The notes beneath the pieces are model-generated. The model was not told the DNA's origin. It ran no database searches and saw nothing but the letters and a program-made list of their open reading frames with translations. A DNA stretch of 64,000 bases from Kuschelorhynchus macadamiae (taxonomy: Eukaryota; Arthropoda; Insecta; Coleoptera; Curculionidae). Below, piece after piece: positions 46,424 through 58,562 of this stretch. The first letter of the stretch is position 1; each line of letters begins with the position of its first letter. The translations under genes were made by a program, and so were the position numbers. The stretch lies in assembly GCA_030620095.1 (NCBI GenBank), contig JAUTXW010000349.1, forward strand, positions 720,001 through 784,000. Direction: 5' to 3'.

Positions 46424-48042
46424 TCATTCTAAAAGTGTGGCCAATGGCAGATCCTCATCTGATGAATCCTCGATGACGTTTACAAACTTATTGTTAGAGT
46501 CAGTTTCAGGATGCTCAGGTACTGGTTCGTCCCATGCCCAACCAAGATTGGATTGTTTTTTGTTGGTATCTTGATTCATAAACTTAAACATGAATACCAA
46601 TTTACTGGCTTTTTCATTTCCCAAACGGTTTCGTAAATCAGACTGAACCAAACCAAACAATGAAAAGGTTCGTTCAATTCCAGCAGTGGACGCCACTGCA
46701 GTGTGCAACTGTTTACATAAATCTAAAAATGCTTCTTTATCAGGCCAATCTGAGTCCGATACAGGAACCGATTTCCACCACGTTATTGGAGAAGTAAGTC
46801 TAAAGTGATCTCCAAAAAAGTATTTTGGAAATGGATTTTCTTTTGCCATGAGAGACAAGAAGGGAACAAAAGAACTGTTGATGTTATTTAAAAACTCAAA
46901 CGCTTGTCCTTTTTGAGTGGACGTAAGATGCCGCCCCAAGAACCGATGATCCATAATATTTGCCAGATAATGCATTGGTCCCAGTGCCATATTTTTTCTT
47001 TTTATGAAACATGTCTTTACTGGTTTAAGTGGTTGTTCAGACAAATCCATTTCTAATTTATGCCAAACCTCTACACATATTGATATGGTCGTGTGATCCC
47101 GTTGAACTCTATCCAGAGCTATAGCGATTGGATCCAGTCGGGTAATCAGGTCATTCGCATTTAATGAAGTTTGCGTATCGTTTACAATTTTAATGATGCC
47201 ACTTTCTATTATGTCTTTATGTTCCTGACATAACTGAACCATAACACCCCTGTTTTCTAAAAAAGACTTCAGTGCATTATTCATTGTGCTCCATCGTATT
47301 TCCAATGGCATAACCAATTTTTTTCCACCGGCTTGATTGTACAATGCAGATGGTACATGTTTATTCCGAAAGTATTTAATGACACGAAGAATATTTGATG
47401 TGGCCCCGGGTATTTCCTGGTCTTTGGCGAGTAAGTTTAAGATATGTGCTGAACAGCCATATTGTATAATATCAGCTCTTTCTCTAATTCTAAACGCATC
47501 TTCTTGACATTTCCTGTGTTGTCTGTTACAAAACTCCTTACTTTCACGTGGAATTGACTTTCAGTTTTCTTTATTGCCTCAAGTGCTGTTTTCTTTAGAT
47601 ACTCTGCAGTGTGTGACTCTGTTCCCGTTTCTGCGGTGTCAACCAAAAATGACTCACCATTTTGATTTACGATGCTGCAACATACCAGTGGCTCATTGCG
47701 CACATTACTCCACCCGTCCAGTGACATGCATACTATTTGCCCCTTTAAGTTATCTCTACACTCTTTTAAAAGTTTCTCATACACTTCGTTTAAAATCGGC
47801 CCCCCAATCTGATATGGAGAGGGGCCATTATATCCAGGTCTTAGTGCATTTATCATTTTCTTAAATTCAATATGGCATGCAAAAACGGTGTATTTGTTGC
47901 AAAGAAAAATCTTCCTATTTGAAGGTTGAGTTCTTTAGAGTATGATTCTGATGTGGCAATTACATCCGCATTTTTTGCAACGTTAAGGAGTGCTGCTTCT
48001 TTTTGATAGGCTGGGAAATTGGACCCTCTGAATCCGAATACG
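46424..48042 (-). pseudogene. hAT transposase, DUF659 and C-terminal part, frameshifted
   Basis: Minus-strand exon after an acceptor at 48043 (TTTTCAG). Blocks in order: SDSEGPISQPIKKKQHSL; LQIGRFFFATNTPF; a DUF659-like core with PYQIGGPILNEVY, MSLDGWSNVRNEP and SFVTDNTGNV (catalytic Asp residues); CSAHILNLLAKDQ; LEIRWSTMNNAL; and the dimerisation end STAGIERTFSLFGLVQSDLRNRL. There is a shift near 47985, another near 47865 and another near 47460, so it is inactive. The C-terminal ORF 46424-47344 is the longest open piece (306 codons). The first exon is 59.8-60.1 kb, on the far side of the nested Tc1. Confidence 0.85.
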
Positions 48043-48073
48043 CTGAAAATAAAACTAGGTATAGGTATAGGTA

Positions 48074-48707
48074 CAGCGTCATCCAAATAAAAGGTAAAGG
48101 TACATTTTTTCCATTTTCTTTTTATTTAGAGTAAAAATTAAAATAGTCATTTTACGTAATTTTTTCCGTAGAATACGAAAATGACAACCAAAAAATAATT
48201 AAAATTAAAACACAAGAAATATGGCATAAACTTTGCTTTTTTTAAATGGAAATACTACTTTTTACTTCATATTTCAAAACTTTCTAATTTTAAATGTTTA
48301 AAACAATTATTTTCTTTTTACTACATTGATAAAAAATATTTTAATTTTTTAAAAAGTATTTTAATTTTTATTTATACCTGCAATAACCTGTCGTACGTTG
48401 TCACCTCTGATATTATTATTGGTATTAATAAAAAATAAATATTTTAAAAAAATTAAATTATTTGTAATGAAATTACTAAAAAAAATAAACCTTCAAAATT
48501 ATAAAGTTTTGAAATATGAAGTAAAAATTAGTATGTTCCTTTTAAAAAAGCAAAGTTTATGTCATATTTCTTCTGTTTTAATTTTAATTGTTTTTTTGGT
48601 TAGCATTTTTGTGTTCTACAGAAAAAATTACGTAAAATGGCTATTTTGATTTTTACTCTAACTAAATAAAAGGAAAATGGACCTTTCCTTTTATTTGGAT
48701 GACCCTG
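48074..48707. mobile_element. Palindromic MITE in the hAT intron
   Basis: TA-flanked; the left arm starts CAGCGTCATCCAAATAAAAGG and the right arm ends CCTTTTATTTGGATGACCCTG. The arms (about 300 bases each) are inverted copies over most of the length, including TTTACGTAATTTTTTC and TTTTTTAAATGGAAATAC. It lies between the donor at 48847 and the acceptor at 48043 of the hAT gene, thus in an intron. No product. Confidence 0.88.
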
Positions 48708-48847
48708 TACAGTAACACATACAAATTAACATAAGAAACGACACATTTTAAAAGAATTTATAACCCTGGTATCTCTTCAATTTTGAAATTGACTGTTCAT
48801 TTATCTATACGAGTAAACAGGTTGTATTCTAATTTTTAATTACCTAC

Positions 48848-48873
48848 CTGAAGTTCTTGACCCCTGCTTTGTA
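48848..48873 (-). pseudogene. Piece of hAT exon 1 left of the Tc1 insertion
   Basis: Between the Tc1 end and the GTAGGT donor, these bases continue the Ser-rich linker of the BED exon at 59834-60100 in frame once the Tc1 and one TA are ignored. Confidence 0.7.
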
Positions 48874-51648
48874 CACACACTGTCAAAAGTCTTGGACCCC
48901 CAGTATTTTTTGGGCTATTTCATATTTAGGTTTTTTTTTTCGTTGCTAGGCAAAAAGTAAAGTTATTTTGTTGATAAACAAAATCATAAACATGTACAGA
49001 TAAAATGAATTAGTGTGGTTTCCGACGTTAAAACGTAAAAGCACAGCTAATATAACATACAGCTCCACATCTCTCTTAGCGGGAATGGTTTGCGCCGATC
49101 CCTTCGCGCACGGCGGTTGGCAGCCATTTGGTGGGAAAAGACGACTGTGGCGTGCATGATTCGCTTCGCATTAATATTTTGCGTTCAGCAGCCATAGTCG
49201 TGCGTTGCGAGAGTTTAATTACATAGATATTTTTAAATTGTTTTTGCAGTATAATGAGTGAAAAAAAGATTGGACATCATCATGTTTGTGCAGTGCGATC
49301 CTGTTTTAATAAAGGCTATAACTCCAAGAAGAAATTTTTTCGATTTCCCAAAGAGGCTGACCGGTAAGTACTTATTAAAAGTTTTCCGGGCTTTTGTTGG
49401 CTTTTAGTGTTACTGAATTAGACAAATTTGAAATATGTTTTTGAAGCATTATCTTTTTTTAATGACTAACACACAAAAATGTATGGATGAAAAAACACTT
49501 TTTCACATTGCAGCCACGAAAGCTAAGTTTTTGGAAAAATGAAAAGTTGTATGAAAGATATTGTTAAAAACATATTTTTCATAAAATATCTCTTATGGAA
49601 TTTGCAAAGAACTGATGCTTTATAACACTAATATCGATTATCTTTAACTAAAAAAGTATTGTTTTTTGTTTTTGAAAGTTCCTGCCTTCTAATCCAGTTC
49701 AATAACTCAAAATGGTGTTAATTCTTGTTATTGCTTCTAAACATATGCGCAAATTAATATCGATATTGGATTTGGAATTACGTCACATAAACACACATAA
49801 CATTAAAGATATTAATAAATTAAGATAAAGAAACAAGATTTTTGCAAATAACTCGGGATCTATTAACATTTTATTGATTTCTCATAAAAGGAGTCTATTT
49901 TTAATTAACAATTTTTTTATACTTTTCGGTAATATTTGTAGTCGGATAATTATTGTAAACAAAATTAAAATGATTTCGCTATACTATATTATTAGATTGA
50001 ATTTTTGGAGTTCGCGCTTTTTTATTGGAAATTTCTTTCTCTTTAAGAATATTTCTAAATGTTAGTAGTTTCCGAATAATTTGCAATACACTAAACTACC
50101 TTTTTAAATAATAATTTGTTATTAGGCTCTGAAATTGTTTACGTGATAGTTTGAAACTTTTTCATATTTTTCTAGACGTCAGGCGTCATCCGCGCCATTT
50201 TTTTATATCTACTTTTGGTTTATATTTGATAGTTACTTGTTAAACAAAAGCCATGCATTTAAATGATTTCGCTTTGTGGAGACTTTACCACAACTGTACT
50301 AAATTATGAGATTAAGACGATGAGAGGTTATTAAATTAAAATTACTATTAACAGATTTCTGGAGTCCATGCTTTTTATTAGAAATGTTTATCTCATTAAG
50401 AATATTTCTAAAAGTTAGTAGTTTCCGGGTAATTTGCAATACATTATTTTTTAAAATCTTAATTTGTCAATAGACTCTGAAATTATTTACGTGATGGTTT
50501 GTTGAAGATAATTAAAGTCGTAAATAGTGTTTTTTATAGTTCTTTACGTTTTAGTTACCGCATGGGTTGACAAAAGTTTTAGTTTATTCGCTAATTTTTC
50601 CTTAAAATAATTTGAGGTTTCTTTTATTTTTCAATTACTTATAGATTTATAAAATGTTTCGATTAAGACAAATAAACCCGTTGGTAATACATCTAATCAG
50701 TTTTTCAGCCTAAAATGAAATTTTATTTATTAAAAAATCGGATAGGCGCCTCTTTGAAAGTATAGAATATGAATTTATTATTTTCGAACTTGGTTATTAA
50801 AATTTTAATTTAGGTACTTAAATAAATCTTGCAGGTAAAGGAAGATATATTAGATCAATAAAAAGGCTTTTATTTGGTGGAGCAGGTGGAGTAGATTTTT
50901 TTCGAATAATATAGGCCATACTTTGAAGTAATTAATGGTCTGGTATAGTAAAATGCAAATGACAACCCCGGCCGGCGCCTTTCGATCAGATAAAAATATT
51001 TTCTTGGTAGGTATTTCCAATGGTCAAAATCGAATAAAATTTGCATGAATATAATATGTCCTTTAGAAAAATAAAAAAAGCAATATTTCTAATACAGATT
51101 TATTATCCCGAAACTCCAAAGGGCCGGCAACTGTCTTGATTCATGATGTTTTATTGCTTTTAAACGTGTGGTTATATAATTAGTACGAATGGAAATAAAT
51201 ATTTAGGTGCAAAAAATGCACTATGTCCATTAATTATCGAATGCACTGTTGTACAGAGTAAACGGGACAGGTGAATTTTTAGGTAAAATTTGAATATTTT
51301 TAAAACAAGAGATATTGAGATGCGGTTTTCAGCTATTTCTTATCTTGCAAATTTTATTGAATAATACCGATTTAGGAGTAAAACTCGCTTGAGCCAAAAA
51401 TTTATTTATACAGGATGTTAAACAAAATGGCAAATTTTTCAATTATTTGTTCTGAAAATTTAGAAAAAAGATTTTTTATTCTGATTGCGAGATTAGCTTA
51501 GTTTTTTTAAAACACAATTTTAAGAGTTTTAGAATTTAAAAAGCAGATATTACTTCCACATCTCCAAAAGACGGGGAAGTATAGTATCGGCTTTGGTGTC
51601 GGCAAAAAAATGTCCGAAAAATTATTTTCGCTAAATCGATTTAAAATT

Positions 51649-52092
51649 ACTCAAAACGTGTAAAAAACCTAATTTCGGCGAAAAAAATGTTTCTGTCTGT
51701 CGGTCTGTTTGTTTACCCGATAACTCTCGAAGGAATTGTGCTATCGAGCTGAAATTTGGTACACAGGGAGGGGTCCATAGGAGAATGGTTCGGATTGTTT
51801 TTGGGAAAAATCGGCTTAGGGGGAAGAGGATGTAAATCGGTAAAAAATAGTTATTGATTGTAAATTGCCGAGTTTAAATGACTCAAAACCTGTAAAAAAA
51901 CTAATTTCGGCGAGAAAAAAATCTGTTTGTCTGTCTGTCTGTATGTCAGATTACGCGATAACTTGGGCTATTGCGCTGAAATTTGGCACACGAAGAGCAG
52001 TCCATAGGAGAATGATTCTGATCGCTTTTATGCAAAAACGGCTTAGGGAAAGGTGGGGTTAATCGGTAAAAAATAGTTATTTTTTGTAAATG
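51649..52092. repeat. Two tandem copies of a ~225-bp GTCTGTCTG repeat
   Basis: Each copy reads ACTCAAAAC-TGTAAAAAA-CTAATTTCGGCG, then TCTGTCTGTC, then GCTGAAATTTGG-ACAC, then CATAGGAGAATG, then CGGCTTAGGG and GGTAAAAAATAGTTATT. The copies start at about 51649 and 51877. A related phrase occurs in the MULE intron at about 35845. Confidence 0.8.
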
Positions 52093-53499
52093 ATCATGTT
52101 ATATGTCCTGCTTGAGATTTCTGTGAAAATAAGGGGTTTAGGCTATGTTAGGTTAGGTTAGGGGATGAAAATTATGCTGTTTAAAAAATCGAGTGTTACG
52201 TAGTTCTATGGGTTTTTGAGGGTATTGATTTCAATTTCAAAACTCGTTCATCATTTTAATAAAATTTTAGGGGAGGAGAGTAGGTTGAAATTCTAAATTT
52301 TATTTTTTTTTCGTCTGAAAACAAGGGTCGGGTAAGAAAATATATAGGTACTAGTTTGACACGATGTGGAAGTAGTGATTCCATTGGCAGCGGTTTTTTT
52401 TGAGGTATGTGTGTTTTTTTGAAAAAAAAAATTTTTTTTTCATAGTACATAGTCATAGTTGTTTTTTACTAGAAAGCCCCTAACTTTGATTTTTTTACAA
52501 TCTATAGAGTCTGCACTACACAAAAAATATATAGAACGTGCACAATAAATGACAAGATTAGTTAAAAACCTAGCGATTCTAACGATCGTGTGCGTATATT
52601 TCGAAGAAATTCAAATTTAAAAGATGTTTAAGTTCTAAGAAGTACTGAATATTTTCTGCAAGCTGGGGTCTTTATTTTCCCTTTAACTTTATCATTTTTG
52701 AAAATATAGGTGTTGCTTTTAGAACCAAGTTTGCTGTGACCGGGTGATACATGAGACAAGTAACAAGCTGATATTTTTGTGGTCTTAAAAATATCTATTT
52801 GAAATTTGAAACATTTGTCTAATTCCATAAGAGACAAATTTCCGATGCAAAAACAACTAAAAGTTACTTCGAATTTTGCCGGAAGTGACTCTGCTTTTTA
52901 TTTAAAGAAAAAAAACCTGTATATTTTTTGCACTATTTTATTCAGCCTATAATAGTCTTCTACTATATTCCACAAGTTAACTTTTTGCAAAATGGAGGCT
53001 GGACACCTATTTCAAAATTCAACATTGCCGCATTTTACAAAAAATACAGGCGCTATTTATAAATATATGTTTTAAATAGTCCAAAATAAACTTATTTTTT
53101 GAATTTTTTACTTTTCTTTAATCGAAAGAGCATTTACTTTAATGGTACCTTGTATATTTTATAAGTCATTTTCGCCATAAAATTACGTTTTTAAAGATGT
53201 GTCGCATGCTTAACTTTATTTTCAAGATAACGATATGCTAGACATCCTTGACAAATCAGGTAGCCTTTCTCTAAAATAAATGGCTATTTTATAGTCATTG
53301 TGAAGTGTTCTAAAAAAAAACAAAACAGTTTTAAATTTTGTACTGTATAAATGCATTTTTTTTTTATAAAGCGGCAATGTTGAATTTTCAAAAAAATTGC
53401 TGTCTAGTCGCCATTTTGAAAACAAAAATTAAAATATCGTTGAAAAGCTAAGTTTAGGTTGAATGCGATAGCACAAAAAAATATATACAGAGTCCTACT

Positions 53500-53785
53500 T
53501 AGTGTTTTAACACCTCGGAAAAAACCGGGTTTTTCCCGAAAAAATCCGTTTTTTTCCAAAAGATTAAAAAAAAACAAAATATGGAAAAATACAATTTATA
53601 ATTATCCTAGTTTTTATTTTTGTTAACATGAAAAATAAGTTAAGAAACAAAAAATGTTCTTCCTTAAAATTAGTAAAGAAAATTTAAAAAGTTAAAAATA
53701 AAGAACCAAAATGTATTAATTAAAAACTTTAAAATTAAATTAATATACTTCCAATTGGAAAAAAGCCGGTTTTTTTAAAACACTA
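53500..53785. mobile_element. hAT-type MITE (TAGTGTTTTAA ends)
   Basis: Inverted ends TAGTGTTTTAA and TTAAAACACTA, with flanking 8-mers GTCCTACT and GTTCTACT (one mismatch). The subterminal sequence has CCGGGTTTTTCCCG and its degenerate inverse. 286 bp, no frame. It sits in the last part of the P-element intron. Confidence 0.75.
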
Positions 53786-56741
53786 GTTCTACTTAATTAA
53801 AAAAAAAATAAATTAGGGGGTCAATTCCGGTAAAATTGAGAGCCAAAAGGAATTACTAAATAACATTTTTATTTTTTTATACTATCTTCGTTTTTTTTTA
53901 AATTTTACAGAGCTAAGGTATGGGCAATGAAAGCCAATCGAGAGGATCTGTTAGACAAATTGGAAAAAGCTCATAATAGCTACACTCTTTGTGAAGACCA
54001 TTTTGAAGAAAAAATGTATACTAGTCATCTTCATACACGATTGAAAGCCACTGCAGTTCCTACATTATTTCCATCTCTTGAAGGAAGTTCTAAGAGCATT
54101 AAGGGTGACCACGCATATAGTAGACCCTTGCTACTTCCTGCGAAAATCAGAGTTCTGGATGACAGAATTTTAGTTCCAGCTATCACAAATACTGACCCAG
54201 GTATTTACGATATTCTATAATTTTGTATTGTTAAGTTGTAACAGCTAAATAAAAGTGTAAGGATCTTTTTTGCGAATTTTGCACCATGGTTGGTGTGAAG
54301 GAAATACGTTTTTTCTACGATCTTTGAATTATTTATAAACTGATGTTATTTTCTTCTTCTAGTAGGTCAAACAAACATAGTCAGAATCAAGCCTACAACC
54401 ACGGCCAAAGACAAGGTGGAAACCGAGGTCCAAGTCGAGGGTGAAACTCAGGACGACCGCGACGTAGACGTGAAAACCGAGGACGAAATCGAGGTGGAAA
54501 CCGAAGTTGAAGTTCCAGGGAAAACCGAGAATCAAACTGAAGCCAGACCCTTCGATGCTAGTAGTCCCCCTCTGATGTCTCCAAGTTCTACCCAAACATC
54601 AGCCAACTTATCTTTTGATACTCCGAGGAAGAAAAAATATAGACGCAACATTAAATCTCTTACTACAGAAAATCAATATTTGCGAAAAAAAGTTCAGACA
54701 CTCGAAAGACAATTAGATAGTCAGTTAGATAATATAACTTTAAATCAATATATGTCTCTGACATTCAAATTTTGCAATTCGGTCGACACTGCTAAAATTA
54801 TTAATATGCAGATATCACAAGGGCGAAAACATCCAAAGGGTAGACGTTATAGTAAAGAGTTCAAAACTGAATGTTTGTCCATATATTTTGCCGGTCCCCG
54901 AGTTTATAAAAAATATTTAATGCATAAATATAGCCTTCCAGCTCCCAATACATTGTTAAAAGAAATTCGAGCTATTAAAATAAGACCAGGATTAGAAAAC
55001 GCTGAATTTTATAATTTGTTAAAAAAAAAAGATTGACGGTTTTCAAGAGCAAAATAGGTATTGCCTACTATGTTTTGATGAGATGTCTATTAAAGCAAAT
55101 TTGTTTTATGAACGGTCTCAAGACTGTATAATTGGACTGGCCATAGATGACAAAGAAGAGAAGATCTTTAAACCAGCTTTGACTGCATGCGTGTTCATGT
55201 TAAGAGGACTTTATTGCAAATGGAAACAGCCTCTCGCCTATTTTCTTTGTCATACTTCTTGTCCGGCGCAATTATTGCACGAAAATTTAAGTAAAGCTTT
55301 GCAAAAATTGAAAAATATTGGCTTAAATGTTTGTGCAGTTACTTCTGACATGGGTTCTAATAATATCAAATTAAGTAATATTTTAAATATCTCTATTCAA
55401 AATAGCCGTTTTTGCCTTCAAAATCGTTACCTTTATTATATTTTTGATGTGCCCCATATTATAAAAGCCATTAGAAATATGCTAATGAAGTATGACTTTT
55501 ACGTTGATGGTAAAAAAATTTCTTGGCAGTACATAATTGACTTTTATGAAATAGATAAAAAATTTCCGGTTAAAGCAGCACATAAATTAACTGACTCACA
55601 TATATATCCCACAAATTTTCAAAAAATGAAAGTTAAACTTGCCACACAAGTATTTAGCAATTCTGTTTTTGTAGGCATGAGTTTTTACATCAGATTTGGT
55701 TCTCTACCTGCAGAAGCCACTGAGACTGCAGAGTTTGTTAAGAGAATAGACCAGCTCTTTGATATTTTAAATTCGTCACAAACTTCACCCGGTAAAAGGT
55801 ATAATGCAGCCTTCAAAGGGGAACCCTTTCAAATGGAGTTTTTGACTGAATGCCTATCTTTTTTAGAGAAACTTGAAGTTAGAGATAGAAATAATGTAAA
55901 CTTAACGAAAAAAGTTAAATTCATTAAATGTCTTCAAATTTCTATCAATAGTATTCTAAATTTATTTAATTATCTTCGTGAGAATGCTAGTTTTGATTAT
56001 TTATTTACCCGAAAATTAAACCAAGATTGTCTTGAAAATCACTTTGGTAAAATTAGAAGTGAAAACGGCAAATGCATCAACCCAACAGCCATACAGTTTC
56101 ACAGAACTTTTAGAAAGTTGCAGTGCGTTAACTTACTTAACTCAGGTGCAGAAAATTGTGAGGCAGATGCAGATCAAATGCTCTTAAGGCTTCCCGACTG
56201 TAAAGACGATTCTATACCTGAGGAAGAGACCAGTTCACTAAAAGAAGTAAGCCTCGAAATTAATAAAATAAATTATTCCCGAGATGAAATGTTAGAAAAA
56301 AATTTTATAAGGTATGTGTGTGGATATCTTTTAAATAAATCCCTTCGAGTTCACTCTTGTGATAATTGCATTAAATATAGCAAAGACCACAAAGATTTAG
56401 ATGATTCATCCGTTTATTGTTTTTTAAAAGCATATGAAAATGCCGACAAAGATACGTTTGGAAACCTACAAATGCCAAATGATAAATTTGTAGAGTTTAT
56501 TTGTAAAGTCGAACTAATATTTCAAGAACACTTTGAAACACTTGCAATAAAACCTAACCTTTGTAGCAATCTTTTTGGTTTAACTAAATCATTGCATTTT
56601 ATTCATCCATGTGAATACTTTCCCAAAGAATTTGTCATTAATCTATATATAAGAGTAAGAATCTATTATACGCTAAAAACAATAAATGGAAACTTCAAAA
56701 ATATAAGCAGGAATAAATTAATAATATGGAAAAATTTATAA

Positions 56742-56895
56742 AAATATTTCTGTTTAGTTTACTCCATAAGCATTTTTTACTATTAAACATTTGTGTAATT
56801 TTTTCTTTTTCATTTACTTAATAATAACCATTGAAATCATAAAATACCATGGAATTTTATTTAACATCATTTTCCTTTATCTATTAGTATACATA
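56742..56895. other. 3' flank of the P transposase gene
   Basis: AT-rich, short. The palindrome begins immediately after. Confidence 0.5.
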
Positions 56896-58190
56896 CCAGG
56901 TGTCAACGAACATATTGGACAGGCCATAACTTGTAAAGTATTAGATGTATCAAAACGAAATTTCATATAGTTAAATGGTACATAAAGAGGAGAGTTCTCG
57001 TATATTTTTCACTTTTCAGTCATTTCCGGTTTCACCGGAAATGACTTCAGTTTCAGTTTTTTTAATGGAACACTCTATATATTTTTACATTTTTGGATTC
57101 CTGAGGCAATTTTGAATCAGATTATGACATTTTAAAAAGTTTTGACGCCTACTTGATTTTTACATCCATTTTTAAAATTGCAACTAGGTGGCCATGGCCG
57201 GACGCTAATAATTAATCTAAGGACCTGAAATGATGACAGAATAATACAATCGCTAAGTTTTAGTTATTAGTCTGATAACTAGGAGCAAAAGAAGTTGATA
57301 ATAATCAAATTTTTGTGTCTAACTATTTTTTTTCCAAATGGCGACCCTTTTTAGACAAGCACTTTTTGAAAAGAGGATTTTTTTGCGAATCTAACGGTAC
57401 TAACTTTTTTGCGATTGGATTAAACATAAGCTCAAAAATTAAATATTACTTAGAAAAATACTTGATAATCAATTATTAAATTTTATCAAGTGTGCCATGG
57501 ATAGCCATGCTGGATATTAAGTAGGATTTTTTGTTTGGACAGTGACACTCACCTATTCTTTCTGAGCAGACATACGATTGTGTCACTGTCAAGACAAAAA
57601 ATTTTACTTAATATCCAGCATGGCTATCCATGGCATACTTTTTCCTAAGTTATATTTCATTTTTGAGCTTATTTCTAATCCAATCGTAAAAAAGTTTGTT
57701 CCGTTAGATTCGCAAAATAATCCTCTTTTTAAAAAGTGCTTGTCTAAAAAGGGTCGCCATTTGGAAAAAAAAGTTACGACACAAAAATTTGATTTTATCA
57801 ACTTGTCTTGTTCCTAGTTATCAGACTAATCACTAAAACTTAGCGATTGTATTATTCTCTCATTATTTTAGGTCCTTAGATTAATTTGCGTCCGGTTATG
57901 GCCACCTAGATGCAATTTTAAAAATGGCTGTAAAAAATCAAGTAGGCGTAAAAAGATTTCATATTCTGATTCAGAATTGTCTCAGGAATCCAAAAATGTA
58001 AAAATATTCAAAGTGCTTCATTTAAAACATTGAAACTGAAGTCATTTCTGGTAAAACCGGAAGTGACCGGAAAGTAAAAAATATGCGAAAACTCTCTCCT
58101 TTATGTATCATTTACCTATACCAAATTTCTTTTTGATACGTCAAATACTTTACATGTTATGGCCTGTCTAATAGAATCGTTGACACCCGG
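56896..58190. mobile_element. Giant palindrome (foldback) element, ~0.63-kb arms
   Basis: TA-flanked ends CCAGGTGTCAACGA and TCGTTGACACCCGG. Almost the whole 1295 bp is one inverted repeat: arms can be followed from the ends through CATTTCCGGTTTCACCGG-type, GGTGGCCATGGCCGGACG, CTAAGTTTTAGTTATTAGTC and GCCATGGATAGCCATGCTGG, with a loop of a few dozen bases near 57540-57575. There is no transposase. Arm frames (for example 57578-57817) are mirror images of each other and are not genes. Confidence 0.92.
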
Positions 58191-58501
58191 TATATACAAC
58201 TCTACGCTACTCTTTATTAAGACTATGTCGGTTATTGGTTTTTAATATCATTAATAATATTCTAATTATTCAATTAAATCGCTTTACAATAACCATATCA
58301 ATGTAAATTTAAACATTGCCTACTCCGGTACTGTCCGTCACAAACTAGTTATTTATTACAATATTCAAAATCAGTTTAGTCTGGCTCTGACTTTTCCCAC
58401 CAGCGAGAAAAGGAAACGACAATTTCATCTCACTTGGTTTTCGACCGCCAGAATAAAGGTGCCGACCCTAAGAAGGGGAGCTGTATGTTATATTAGCTGT
58501 G
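58191..58501. other. Right terminal region of the P element
   Basis: Non-coding. It includes the subterminal inverted block TTTTCCCACC (58396) and the terminal repeat ending at 58501. Confidence 0.6.
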
Positions 58502-58562
58502 GTAAAAGTGTGTATTTTATTTTTGATTCAAATAAGAGAATTTGCCTTCTGTCTGCTTTAAA

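Larger units (their letters stand above)
49364..53910 (+). other. Large first intron of the P-element transposase gene
   Basis: AT-rich, with no coding frame. It holds the two-copy GTCTGTCTG repeat (51649-52092), a short TTAGG run and the hAT MITE at 53500-53785. For a P element this intron is unusually long, so more old insertions are probably hidden in it. Blocks at 49990-50130 and 50340-50500 share AATATTTCTAAA-GTTAGTAGTTTCCG and look like a diverged direct duplication of about 350 bases. Confidence 0.6.
49254..56741 (+). pseudogene. P-element transposase (THAP plus RNase H), nearly intact, one frameshift
   Basis: Exon 1 (49254-49363) opens a THAP finger (HVCAVRSCFNKG, KKKFFRFPKE) and ends in a GTAAGT donor. 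Exon 2 (53911-54200) completes it with VWAMKANRE, LCEDHF and AVPTLF. Exon 3 (from 54366, or 54363 with the alternative TAG of a TAGTAG acceptor, to 56741) has an acidic linker, a coiled-coil leucine-rich stretch (LTTENQYLRKKVQTLERQL), an H2CH/HTH region, and an RNase H-like catalytic domain with FDEMS, VTSDMGSNN and NQDCLENHFGKIR. The THAP finger binds the ends. The only defect seen is a one-base slip in an A10 run at about 55021-55030, which could be a sequencing error or a true lesion. Otherwise the gene is open throughout. Confidence 0.87.
49042..58501 (+). mobile_element. P-type (THAP) transposon inside the Tc1
   Basis: Inverted ends CACAGCTAATATAACATACA (49042) and its complement (ending 58501) resemble Drosophila P ends in their initial CA and ATAACATA. 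They are flanked by GTAAAAG on both sides (49035-49041 and 58502-58508); extended to 8 bp there is one mismatch. A second conserved inverted block GGTGGGAAAAG lies about 90 bases inside each end. The element carries one spliced transposase gene, a 4.5-kb first intron, a hAT MITE (53500-53785) and a giant palindrome (56896-58190). Confidence 0.88.

Noticed and set aside
52148..52162. (TTAGG)3, the insect telomere motif
   Set aside because: Three units are too few to call an interstitial telomere; this can arise by chance.
55021..55030. Programmed -1/+1 frameshift in the P transposase
   Set aside because: No slippery heptamer plus structure was identified; a homopolymer error or a mutation is simpler.
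57578..57817. 79-codon frame (and the opposite one at 57604-57801)
   Set aside because: It lies in the arm of the giant palindrome, and the mirror arm shows it is a by-product of non-coding sequence.
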